From assembly GCF_032854445.1 (NCBI RefSeq), contig NC_088307.1:26114046-26178045 (forward strand): 64,000 nt of DNA, in the 5' to 3' direction. The stretch's first letter is position 1. Every line of letters starts with the position of its first letter. Both the position numbers and the translations under genes were made by a program. The notes under the pieces were generated by a model that was not told the DNA's origin, ran no database searches, and saw only the letters and a list, made by a program, of their open reading frames with translations. Origin of the DNA: Liolophura sinensis (Eukaryota; Mollusca; Polyplacophora; Chitonida; Chitonidae). Of the stretch, positions 1-30,500 are shown in pieces.

Positions 1-123
1 GGTGGCATTTATGGACCATATAGATGGAGGTTGAGTACTATTATAGCTGGGATAGCTGGTATTACCCTGGGGTCAATGATTACTTCTAAAATATATTCTA
101 AAACAATATTCTAAAAAATTCCT

Positions 124-280
124 GTGAATACATTAAAGGTGAATATATTAAAGGTGAATACATTAAAGATGAGTATAATAAAGGTGAATACATTAAAGGT
201 GAATAAATTAAAGGTGAATACATTAAAGGTGAATAAATTAAAGGTGAATACATTAAAGGTGAGTATATTAAAGAAAGAAA
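124..280. repeat. 15-bp minisatellite
   Basis: About ten tandem copies of a 15-bp AT-rich unit (aaggtgaatacatta and close variants). Because 15 is a multiple of three, both strands stay open and give low-complexity ORFs that are not genes. Confidence 0.9.
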
Positions 281-304
281 GGCAACATGTAGTCAGAGTA
301 CCAG

Positions 305-1275
305 AAAGTGGCCCATAAAGCCCACCTCCCACAAAACCCACCTACCATAAGGCCCACCTACCATAAACCCCACCTATCATAAAAGCCCATCTATCATAAA
401 GCTAACCTACCATAAAACCCACCTACCATAAAGCTCACCTCGCATAAAACCCACCTACCATAAATCTCACCTACCATAAAACCCACCTACCATAAAGCTC
501 ACCTACCATAAAACCCACCTACCATAAAGCTCACCTACCATAAAACCCACCTACTATAAGGCCCACCTACCATAAACTTCACCCACCATAAAGCTCACCT
601 ACCATAAAGCCCACCTACCATAAAGCTCACCTACCATAAACCCCACCTACCATAAGGCTCACCTACCATAAAACCCGCCTACCATAAGGCCCATCTACCA
701 TAAAACCCACCTACCATAAGGCCCACCTACCATAAACCCCACCTATCATAAAAGCCCATATATCATAAAGCTCACCTACCATAAAACCCACCTACCATAA
801 AGCTCACCTCTCATAAAACCCACCTACCATAAATCTCACCTACCATAAAACCCACCTACCATAAAGCTCACCTACCATAAAACCCACCTACCATAAAGCT
901 CACCTACCATAAAACCCACCTACTATAAGGCCCACCTACCATAAACTTCACCCACCATAAAGCTCACCTACCATAAAGCCCACCTACCATAAAGCTCACC
1001 TACCATAAACCCCACCTACCATAAGGCTCACCTACCATAAAACCCGCCTACCATAAGGCCCATCTACCATAAAACCCGCCTACCATAAGGCCCACCTACC
1101 ATACAACCCGCCTACCATAAGGCCCACCTACCATAAACCCTACCTACCATAAAGCTCACCTACCATAAAACCCTCCTACCATAAGGCCCACCTACCATAA
1201 ACCCCACCTACCATAAAGCTCTAATACCATGAATCCCACCTACCATAAAGCTCACCTACCATAAAGCCCACCTGT
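305..1275. repeat. 17-bp satellite with higher-order period
   Basis: Some 55 copies of a 17 to 18-bp unit of the form cccacctaccataaaac, alternating with gctcacctaccataaa variants. A marked variant run (aaaagcccat followed by a tatcataaagc string) at 381 recurs at 750. A block of about 369 bp has therefore been duplicated as a whole, giving a higher-order repeat. Confidence 0.92.
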
Positions 1276-1280
1276 CACAA

Positions 1281-1828
1281 ATTGAACAATTGACTGCATA
1301 TAATTCAGTGAAACTATCTATAAAAATAAACAAACATATTTCTACTAATTTTTTTGACTGGCCTTGTTGCTGATGCTTATTGCATTTTTATGCGGTCTTT
1401 TCCTTTAAGACGTCTTTTCAACATGCCATTTACTTCTGATCACCGAGAGCCTTGCATGTGTCCTTACAGGTAAAGTAGCTGGAGAGCTGCTGTTTGAGTT
1501 CACCATCATTTGGGGAAGAATTCTTCCCAAGATTACGCGTTCTACCTCCTATGTACGAGCTTGGGTACGAGCATGCGCACAATTGTTTGAGGAAGAAATG
1601 AAGTGCATATATTACATGCACAAGTCTTAGGACAAGCATGCAGATAAACTTCATAGAAATATTCACAATCTTTAGGTGTCAAAGTATACAGATAACTAAT
1701 AATAATAATTATAATTAATATAATAATTAATAATTATATTGTTAATGTGCAAGAAATAATTGATAGTTCTTGACCAGTCGGTGAGATTAGACATGCCTGA
1801 CAAACTCATTGTCGTTGAAAGGCAAAAA
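1281..1828. other. 3' flank of gene B, no gene seen
   Basis: This is the downstream flank and probable 3' UTR of gene B. It holds a short AT-rich simple repeat near 1698-1740. No further transporter exon or other coding similarity is visible. A canonical AATAAA on the minus strand was not found close to the stop codon. Confidence 0.5.
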
Positions 1829-20406
<18,578 letters not shown>

Positions 20407-20531
20407 CTGAAGGTTAAAGCTAGACCCGAATCCTCCTATATACCAATGTGTGCTTAGAAAAGAAATGATAACAAAATATGTTTATGCAATGGCATGAACA
20501 TTTATCATATTTCCAATGATGCATACTGTTA

Positions 20532-20806
20532 ATTAATTAATTAATTTATTTATTTCATTGATGTTTTACCCCGTACTCAAGAATATTTCACTTATACGAC
20601 GGCGGCTAGCATTATGGTAGGTGGAAATCGGGCAGAGCCCGGGAGAAACCCACGACCATCCGCAGGTTGCTGTCAGACCTTCCCATGTACGGCCGGAGAG
20701 GAAGCCAGCATGAGCTGGACTTGAACTCACACCGGCCGCATTGGTGAGAGACTCCTGTGTAATTGCGTTGCCCTAGCGCGCTAACAAACTGAGTCACGGA
20801 GGCCCC
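20532..20806 (-). mobile_element. SINE type 1, full length with 15-bp TSD
   Basis: Complete tRNA-derived SINE, head at the right. Flanked by identical tgatgcatactgtta at 20517-20531 and 20807-20821, showing insertion by target-primed reverse transcription. Confidence 0.93.
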
Positions 20807-23738
20807 TGATGCATACTGTTAGCAGGGCATCAACTGAAATGTATTTCCTTCTCAAAAATAGCATATATGGGTGTGCACAATGTTTAACTGACTAATTTAT
20901 AGTTTCATTTTTTTTAATCCATAATATATTTCGGAACTGGTTAGAATGCTAAAAATCATGGATTATTTCTTGCTGTTGTGAATATACATGTACATACAAC
21001 CATACCTACATATACATATATGTACTTGGAAAACAAATTTGTTCATAATGTATTTGAAAATACATATAATACAGTATCGTATTTATTGTCTTCATCTTAT
21101 ACATTGTCACCATTACCAGCTCACTGACAGTATGCATTGCCATTAGTGTAAAGCTACAGTTAAACCTTAGATTCTGTAAACGTCTGGAAGAAATTTCTTT
21201 TTTTGTTATACCTTAATCTTTTTGTTGTAGCGTTCAGATGAAAACTGGACAATTTCCCAAAGCCTTAACAGTAGAGAAACACTATACATCGGAAGTAAAA
21301 CATGATTCTGCAAAGTTGTACGTTCTTTACATACAGGTAACTCAAGCAGGATATGTATGTATATCAGTTTTACCCGGTGTTAACAAGGAGATAAATATAA
21401 TGATTTACCTTTCATTAATATTGTTGACGAGAGACGTTCACCTGAAAGAAGAGCACAAAACCTTTTTACGCATAACTGTTCTGTCCACAAAAATCGTCAG
21501 CAGTGTCCAAATAGAAACTCACACTCGAATGAAAACTTTGAGTCAGAGTCAAAAATGTGACAGCCGTCAATAGGTCACGTGAGTGTGGGCACATGCCTGA
21601 GATACCCGGCTGAACAGAGCATGGTAAGAGCTTGATCGCACTGCGCACAGTGTGAACTCACGAAGTGTCCAGGACATCTTGATCTCTGGAAAGGAGATAA
21701 CGCTGACTGATCTTAATCACCCCGCGTGAAAACAAAGTGCTGAGGAAATTCTTCAGAGAAAGCAGAACACGTTTTCATAAAAAGACAAAATAAAATGCAC
21801 AAAATGTTTATTTGCGCATCAGGCATTTGTTAGAATTTTTTCAAGACATTTTTTCAATTATACGTTTAAATTACAACTATTAGGCCAGAAATCCGTATGC
21901 TTTTACACGCAGGGAATCTGTAGCAGAGGTGCGTAATCTGCCGGATGTTTCCGCTCTCTGCTGTTCGGAAATACAACATGCTGTCGCTTACGAATGATTT
22001 GGAATATTGACCTTTTGATTACACGTCAGTAAGATTTAGGACTTGGTCGCAGTGCGTCCACAATGACTGAGCGAAATATACCAGGTCAAACAGACTCTTC
22101 TGTAAACCCTTTTCTTGATTGAATACGATCAGATTGGTTTGGGCCTCTGTTTAAGGTAGGTCAAACCAGACACACTTTGTTTACTTTATATACATGAAGC
22201 TGACTTGACATGCCGACACCAGTGCGAAATATTCTGAAAAATGTTGTCTTGAAAAAGTGTAGGTGTTTACACAAAAAAGTGCCCTGCATATAGTTTATTA
22301 GCAGAAATGAGCGCGTACACCCCTCCCATCAAATGTAGGCATGAAATAAAGACGTTTTACAAACAGGGTGAACACTATAGTGAAGTATTTATCAAGGACA
22401 GCACTGCTCGATCCTGACGATATGTCTGGTACTGATGTGGGTCGGAACATCCGCGTAGGAAGAGCGTAATGTCACAGGAAAATGTTCACATCGTCCGCCG
22501 ATCACGCAACCAAGATGGGTGTACCATCCGCGTTTTATGACGTGTTCAAAGAAATTGGAAACTCTTGCTTCCTGAAGATAGTTTTCAGTAGATTGTCAAT
22601 TGATACGAGAAGTGTTGCCTTTAACTGAAAACGTGAATGAGTTCGTCATCAAAACTTATTATGTAGGCGTTTTCACTGGCTGTGTAAAATGCAGCTCCAG
22701 TAGTTGTTTTTTACCCATTATCATGCATACAGATTCATAGATGATCCAATGATTACTACATAAAACATACATCAGAAAGCCAGGGCCGCCGAAACTACTC
22801 ACCCATTAATAAAGTAGTCTGTCTATATACCACTTTCTATGCTTTAAAACACTTTGCCAGAACTTATCATCTTTCAAGCCATCGTTGTAAATGCTGATTT
22901 ATTCTTAAGCAGGGTATATTATTCCACTCAAATATAAAATAAATTTATTACATAGCGTTGCAAAAAGACACGTTAGCCAAACCGTGGCCAACAGAGAGGA
23001 AAAGGTGGGTATTTGAAAAGGGTCAAATTAACGGAAAGTCATTTTTCATTCTTGTAATGTATGACGTTGTAAATTTACTGTGATTAGAAGAGTTACCCCC
23101 TTTTCATTTCAAAAGACGTTAAAGACAAAGTGAGGGGTGTATTTTTTAATTTGTTCTTTTTTTCTCATGACAACAGGAAATATACTGTGACGTTAACTTC
23201 TTTTTGTCATAATAATTTCCGTCGGGATGTATCTGCAAAGTTGGTAAATACCAAAGGCTAAAAAGCATGCAAAAAGGTAAAGTTACCAATGTAGAAAGAT
23301 GAGCACACAATACCAACTTTTCTGACCCAGTGCTGTGCGGTATTTCATAACAAATTCATTGCGCAATTTTCTCACCACATTTGTGACGCTGCCAACTAGC
23401 TTGTCAAATATTTCTACACAGTCAATGTATTTCATACAGAACATTATTACACTTTTGCATACGTGCTAAAACATGTAGTTGCATTTTATGCGCAACTAGA
23501 GATCCTATACTGCTTTATGTTGAGATAAATGAATCAAAGAAATCGAAGAATTTCTGGTCACAGTTCTGTATTGGCTTTTATTCTGGCCACACACTAGTGT
23601 GTACTTTGTTAGGGTATCGGTATAATAAGCAAAAATCAATTCTCGATAACGAGCCTAACCTAGGTCAGTAACACTCTCAAACACTCAAATGGTCGGTTTA
23701 ACAATTTAATAAATCAAAAAGGAAAATAATGATATAAA

Positions 23739-23741
<3 letters not shown>

Positions 23742-23826
<85 letters not shown>
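23742..23826. repeat. (TA)n tract
   Basis: About 85 bp of uninterrupted TA in the gene C/B intergenic region. Confidence 0.97.
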
Positions 23827-23828
<2 letters not shown>

Positions 23829-24139
23829 CAATAATTGGCGGCAGCGTACTCAAATCTACAAATACCTCAGGCCTGAGTTACGCTACAGTCCTTAACTTGA
23901 CTTTCCGTCGTTGTCCAATCGGCCCTGGAATATTCCAATCCTGTTTCTGGACTTCCGTTTCCCTTTTACTGGCACAGTGTATTGATCTCCCCAACCTTAA
24001 CCTGGTTGAATCTTCCGACTGGTCTTACGAGTGGAGGTTGATACTCTTCTGATATCGAGACCACAAATCCTCCAGCATGCAGTTAATATATATACACGAT
24101 AATAACAGTTCATAAACAGCAGAATGTACCAATCTAATA

Positions 24140-24355
24140 ATTTCAATGTGACTGCTATGGCATTCGACACTGTGTTTTTTTACTGCCTCCATAGTAACTT
24201 ACGATCCAGTGTTACGATCAATGCGACTGTTATGGATGTCGACGCTGAGTTTTCAGTGCCACTACCGTAACTTGTGTCTATTTGTTTTCACTGTAACACT
24301 ATGAATTTCGACACGGTGTATGCCATGCCACCATGGTAACTTACAAAATCGCGTG
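24140..24355. repeat. Three degenerate tandem copies, about 80 bp
   Basis: Recurrent order of tgcgactgttatgg, cgacgctgag and catagtaacttac-type blocks, directly downstream of gene C. Confidence 0.55.
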
Positions 24356-24453
24356 TTTTAAATGATCCACTGTAGAGACCACAAAACTAAATGTAACTAC
24401 CACATCGACAAGTGCAAAAAATATTTGTGTGAAATGTGGCCCAGTTCTCATTG

Positions 24454-24596
24454 TTACGTTTGTTTTGCACTGATGTCAATCTCCATGTTGCTGTATGACC
24501 GGACTCTCCCTCTGTACCTTCGCATGACAATGACCGTCAACAGGAAAGATGCTGCACAGGCCACAACCAGACCAGGGTACAACACATATAATGTCC
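24454..24596 (-). CDS. Gene C exon 8
   Basis: 143 nt, same length as gene D exon 8. Encodes TLYVLYPGLVVACAASF (TM12) and a basic tail ending AKQT-stop. Acceptor ctccttccag. Found by homology, as the minus-strand ORF is short. Confidence 0.87.
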
Positions 24597-27500
24597 CTGG
24601 AAGGAGATGAGAAACTTCATTACAAATGCACGTCCTTCCTTGGTTTTATATGATGTGTCATTTTTCTGTCAATGTACCAATAGTGTCAGATTTTACAAGC
24701 GGTCCCTTCGGTTAAACATAAACAAAACGTGGCACAAGGCCTATATCTCCTCTGGCTTCCATGTATGCATTGCAGGCATCATGTACAGGGGTACATTTAT
24801 AACGACACAATGTGCAGAACACGCCAATTAAAGTGCGTACTCCAACATTTATGTGACCAAAATTCCACACAAGATATTTCAAAAATAATAACCATAAAAC
24901 GTTTGATACTTAATATAATATCGTGTGAACGGCCAGCATCAATAACACAATGAAAACACAGCTTTGGTTATTTATGTCTGGATTTGACTTTCGCACATGG
25001 CGACATCACTATTTTTGCCTAATTTTTAAGTTCGGTCGATCGTAAAAAATACCTTTAACGCGATATTTTGAGTTTGTTTTTCTTAGAAGGTAAAATGGCG
25101 GTAAGATGTTTTACTTAATAATGTGAGGTTCAGAACCAAAAGTAATATTGTATGACGTTTATTTGCGTCTAAGAATGTCCATTGTAAGGTTAATGTTTCT
25201 GTAAATACAGTAAGTTTCTTGTTTGCGGAATGACTGTGGTAATATCTCTTGATTAATTTTCTTTACCAAGTTGTGGTAATACAAATTGTTTCTGACATAT
25301 TCATGTATAACATACGAGAGGTAAAATAAAAAAGACCTTACTTCTGAAGGCATCTGCCTTGGAGAAACCGCTGTTAAGAAAAGCTGTCTGTAGGGTTGGA
25401 ACTAGGAGTGGGACGGTTCCTCCAATGTTTGTGCTGATGAAAAGATAGACGGCCACAGCGGCTGTTCGTGATGTTGGGGGTACCAGCTCGATGACGACGG
25501 TCAGCGTCACCCCCACCCACATCTCACCTGTAGGGTAATATTAAAGACTTAAAGCATGGAGAGTAAAACCAAAGCAGCGGAGGGAGTGTGATAGCTGGTA
25601 AATGGTCACACATTACCGGTAAAATACGGCCTCTTGTCAATTTACCTCACGGTTTTATTCCAACAGTTCGTGTAAATGCCTAAACAATAGCAAATTATAC
25701 ACACTCCTAACACAACAATAATTGCATAACACAATATGAAACATGAACTAAACCCTGGACAACTGTTTATGTAAATGCCCAAATAGCAGCACATTACACA
25801 CTCCGTACCACCCTGACTTGAGCAGAAATAGGTAAAAAGAAATTGCATGGTAATATAAAAGACGTAGAGCATGGAAAGTAAAACCGGAGCATTGACGACA
25901 GTGTGATAGACGTACAGCATAGAGAGTAAGACCAGAGCAGCGACGACAGTGTGATAGACGTACAGCATAGGCAGTAAAGCCAGAGCAGCGACAACAGTGT
26001 GATAGACGTACAGCATAGAGAGTAAAACCAGAGCAACGGCGACAGTGTGATAGACGTACAGCATAGTGAGTAAAACCAGAGCAGCGACGACAGTGTGATA
26101 GACGTACAGCATAGTGAGTAAAATCAGAGCAGCGACAACAGTGTGATAGACGTACAGCATAGTGAGTAAAACCGGAGCAGCGACGACAGTGTGATAGACA
26201 TACAGCATAGAGAGTAAAACCAGAGCAGCGACGACAGTGTGATAGACGTACAGCATAGTGAGTAAAACCGGAGCAGCGACGACAGTGTGATAGACGTACA
26301 GCATAGTGAGTAAAACCAGAGCAGCGACGACAGCGTGATAGACATACAGCATAGAGAGTAAAGCCAGAGCAACGGCGACAGTGTGATAGACGTACAGCAT
26401 AGAGAGTAAAGGCAGAGCAACGGCGACAGTGTGATAGACGTACAGCATAGAGAGCAAGACCAGAGCAACGGCGACAGTGTGATAGCTGGCAAATGCTCAC
26501 ACGTAACCGGTGAAATAGGGCCTCTTGTCAATGTACCTCATTTTTATTCTAACTGTTCATGTAAATGCATAAATAGAAGTAATTTGCACACCCAATATCT
26601 TTCACAACATGCACATATTAAAGCGTATGAAATTTTGGTTTTAGCTGGTCACACTATGAATTTGTTTTATGATTTCCGGTTGTTCTGCTTACAGGTTTTA
26701 TTAGTCTGCTGTCAATCAAATAGCCCTATATTTTCAGTATCTGTATTATCCTTATATCAACCCCTGGACGAGATAAAACAAGCCCTTTGAGGTTTCTGTT
26801 CAAGCCAGTGAGTAGTACATCACTAATTTATACTTTCTATGCATGTCTTTTTGTTGTTGTTGTTGTTCATGTATACATCTAATGCAGAAATGACTTCATG
26901 TGTCTTGCCGCATATCTGGCGAAATGAAAAATGGAATGAACAAGAAATTTAGCCCAGTTATTTTAATCCAAAGCCATAGGCAGACTTGGAAATACTTTTG
27001 TGTTATATAAAAAAAGCCGGGGTTTAGGAGACGACTAGAGCAGCGAAGACAGAGTGATCATTAATGGCAACAGCTAAATGTCACACGTATAGGGTGAAAT
27101 ACTGCCTCTTTGCAATTTACGCTTTTGTGCCACTGTTTACAGAAATGCTTAAATAGTATCAACTTAAACGCCCAAAAACTCTTCTTCGGGAGCAATGCTA
27201 TTGGGTGCTCACAGCCATCTAGACTTTCTACAGAAAATATAGGAATTGTAGTCCACTAATGTAAATCCAAAACCATGAACAAATATGGCTCGATTTAGCA
27301 AAGCAGATTGACTTACCAATAACGTAACTAGGAATTTGAAAGAAGTAGGCAGTTGGTGGAGAGACCACCAGTGTAGCAAAGGCAAAGGGTGCGGCCAGAA
27401 GCTGAAACAGTAAATGGTAAAACTGTGTGGCTCGTTTATTAAAGGATGTGACATTTCTTTCTTATGACATCTTTTCTGTAGCATTACATTATGACTGCCA

Positions 27501-30500
27501 TGAAAACCAAAGTGGCCGATCTAGGTCTCATCTAGGTATCATCTAGGTCTCATCGCCACGGCAAATTGCCACCCGCAAGATCAAGCGCCATGACTAACAT
27601 ATACATGTACTACATTGTCTAAAGTTGGAACAGTTCCCTGCATCTGACTCATCCTATAGAGATTATTTTCCATGGCGGGATGAACGGTGACATCAGCGAT
27701 ACTTTTCGTTGATTTTGGGTGTATGAATGCGAAAAAAGTTATAGTGAAAAGATGTATGGTAAGTAACATATTAGGTTAACACTACTTCAACCGTTAGACA
27801 TGGCTGACATGCGACACAGTCACGTCTTCTTATTTGGCATCTGTATCCCGCTTATCTTGTTCATCGATGAAAACAACACTTAAAAGGCTACTGAATCTAA
27901 CACAGTGTTTCCCTGTCGTATGAACTGAGCTTAACGTTGCTCTAGATGTGTGCCCTTGGTTGGCTGATGTGGCAGTAACGTAAAAGCGTGTTGAGGCAAT
28001 ACACCAATCGATGTAAAAACCATCGCTGGAGAATACTCAATTAGCTTACCTGACTTATAACTATAACCAGTACACGTGCTTCCGAGCCTCTTTTCTTCAC
28101 GAAGTTATCCGAGATATAGCCGCCGAGTACGACGCCAACACTGCCGCCTACTAGCGGTATCCAGGACAAGTAGGCGCCTATTTCTGTCGGTGTCTGCCCA
28201 ATGGCCGAGAAGAATGGCTGTGTATTATACGCCCAAACGTAACCAGCTGAAAGAAGAGATTGATTGATTGGTTTTTATTTAGTCAATACGTCAAAGGAAA
28301 CATTCGAAAACCAACCCGCACACAAAATTAAAGTTTCTGGTCAACATTTACAAAGCCAAATCTCAAAACACAGAACCAAGAAAGTATATAAAGTACAGAA
28401 TTAGGAGAGATTCCTGCAAACAGACGAAGGATTTTTCACATATGCGATTGTGGTTAGCGCTGTGGGTTATAACATACAATGGTTTACAACCAATGAACGC
28501 AATCCCAAACATCATCAGCGCACAAAGATCGGTTGCTGTCTGACGTTCTCTGTGGATAAAATTTGAGTATTTTTGGAGTATTTATAACTGTACTTTATCA
28601 TAGATATGCCTTATGAGTTACAGTCCAAATGATCACATTGTTATTTTTTTTGCTAACACACTAACAATGAATCTAAATCAAGCTTCAACCAAAATAGATG
28701 TTCAGGGCCAATAATCACAAGACCAGCTCCGAAAAGGACGATTAACACAAATCTCGTTTAACTCAAAGAACGTATAAAGTATGCAGTGCGGACGGGATTG
28801 TGCAAATACAATCAATCAACATTTTTCAATGATGTTTGGAAAGAGGCAAGGAATGTAAATAGTATCCGAATCGTGTGTCGTGCTGGTATATAAGTTGTTG
28901 TTAATCAAAGCATGTATCTCAGTTGCGCTTTGACTTCAACTGATACACATTTAGAGGAGTTCATTGAGTTAGACGATAGACATGATTACCGGAATTCCTC
29001 AAGGATCCACTCAGTACGAGCAGGACTAGTGATGGGTTCAAGAATGGCACCAATGAAGAAATCAGTTTTTTTCGGATTCCGCTAACATTTCTGCTCTGTT
29101 GCCCAGTAGAGACTCCAGACTGTCCAACCACGGAACCAGTTGTGCCACTGTAAAAGACCATTTTGACCTGAGAGTTTTGAACATTCACTGAGGTCATCGT
29201 ATCATTTTCGCTTTGGTACAAATTGTTAGAGTAACTGTCTGCAGGTGTGCGTACGTCATGTGAATTATTTCCCGTGGCATCAGATTCTATCGACAGGTCA
29301 TTGGTTGAATAGGAGGCGCTGTAGCTTGGATTTGTAAATGCAAGAGTTGTCCTTTCCGTCTCTGGCTGCGGTAATCTCTTTTGACCGGAAGTGGAATTAC
29401 GGGAAACAGGAAGTGCTTTTTTACTGGACTGATAAACAACAGTATTTCGGAGTTCATCAGACTTGGTCGATGAATTATTAAATCCTTTTGAGTTCCTACT
29501 GACGTGTTTTGCAGTATGTTTAGGCTCCTTTACAACAAATATCATAACACAACCTAGAAGAATCCCCGGGCAGCCGGACGTAATAAAAGACCATCTCCAA
29601 CCCTGGATAAAAACAAAAATCAGTCAGACAGTCCTAGTAACAACTGTATCAAGCCTGCACGGCAAATGAATCCAGAAGCTTGTTTATGAATACATGCTTG
29701 TTTATAAACAAACTGCTCCATAAAAAAACAAGGCTTTGAGACTTAAATATAATCAAACAGTTAAAGATTAAACGTTATGGTAATACATTTGTTACAAGTA
29801 TAACTAGTGCATTTTACAATGACTGGGTTAAAAGTTTCTTATCTTCTTTCCTTTTGCTACATAACACTTTATGTCTCTGAATTGATGCAGCGATAAATAT
29901 AGACGAACAACAACACTTGTCCATATATTTGTGATAGATTATACATGGACGTAAATTGAGCATTTTTCCCCCCAGATTAGAGCAGAGGAATGTACAGAAC
30001 ACAACTATAATTGTTTCATGACCTGGAAACAACTAAACCCTAATGTTGCTTGTGGTATCGCACATGACCTATTGGTTTATTTTTATTTCTTGTTTCGTTT
30101 ATTTCATCTTGTAAAACCCTAATGTTGCTTGTGTTACCACCTGTTACCTTTTTGATTTATTTCCTATTTGTTTTATTTCCTATTTGATTTATTTCCTATT
30201 TGATTTATTTCCCATTTGATTTATTTCCTATTTGATTTATTTCGCTTTGTTGGCTTAAAGAGCTCTGTAATCAATTTTTTGCCCACTTATATGGCGTTGT
30301 TAAAGCTTATCAGTGGTTAATGGCTGAGAGATACAGGGGAGATAACACCTGATAAACCCTGAGGACACATGCTCGTTATGCAATTGAATATTACACTTAT
30401 ATAAGATCAGAGTTTTATCAAACGATTACATGGGGCGAGGAGGGGGAGTGGGTCGACACCCTTGTGCCAGATACCCTATCTTGCCTGTTCAAAATCGATC

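Larger units (their letters stand above)
20407..24453. other. Intergenic, gene C end to gene B start
   Basis: Expected to hold the gene B promoter and any non-coding first exon, neither of which I can place. It contains a full SINE at 20532-20806, a TA tract at 23742-23826 and three degenerate tandem copies near 24140-24355. The 111-codon plus-strand ORF at 21238-21573 has no recognised domain. Confidence 0.5.

Noticed and set aside
21238-21573. Plus-strand ORF of 111 aa
   Set aside because: No domain recognised and no supporting neighbouring exons.
25642-26500. Minus-strand ORFs of 271 and 250 aa with repeated LSHCRRCSGFTLYAVR or VLLTMLYVYHTV units
   Set aside because: They are read-through of the 48-bp array (16 codons per unit); all three frames are open, with no start signal or domain, and the array lies in a gene C intron.
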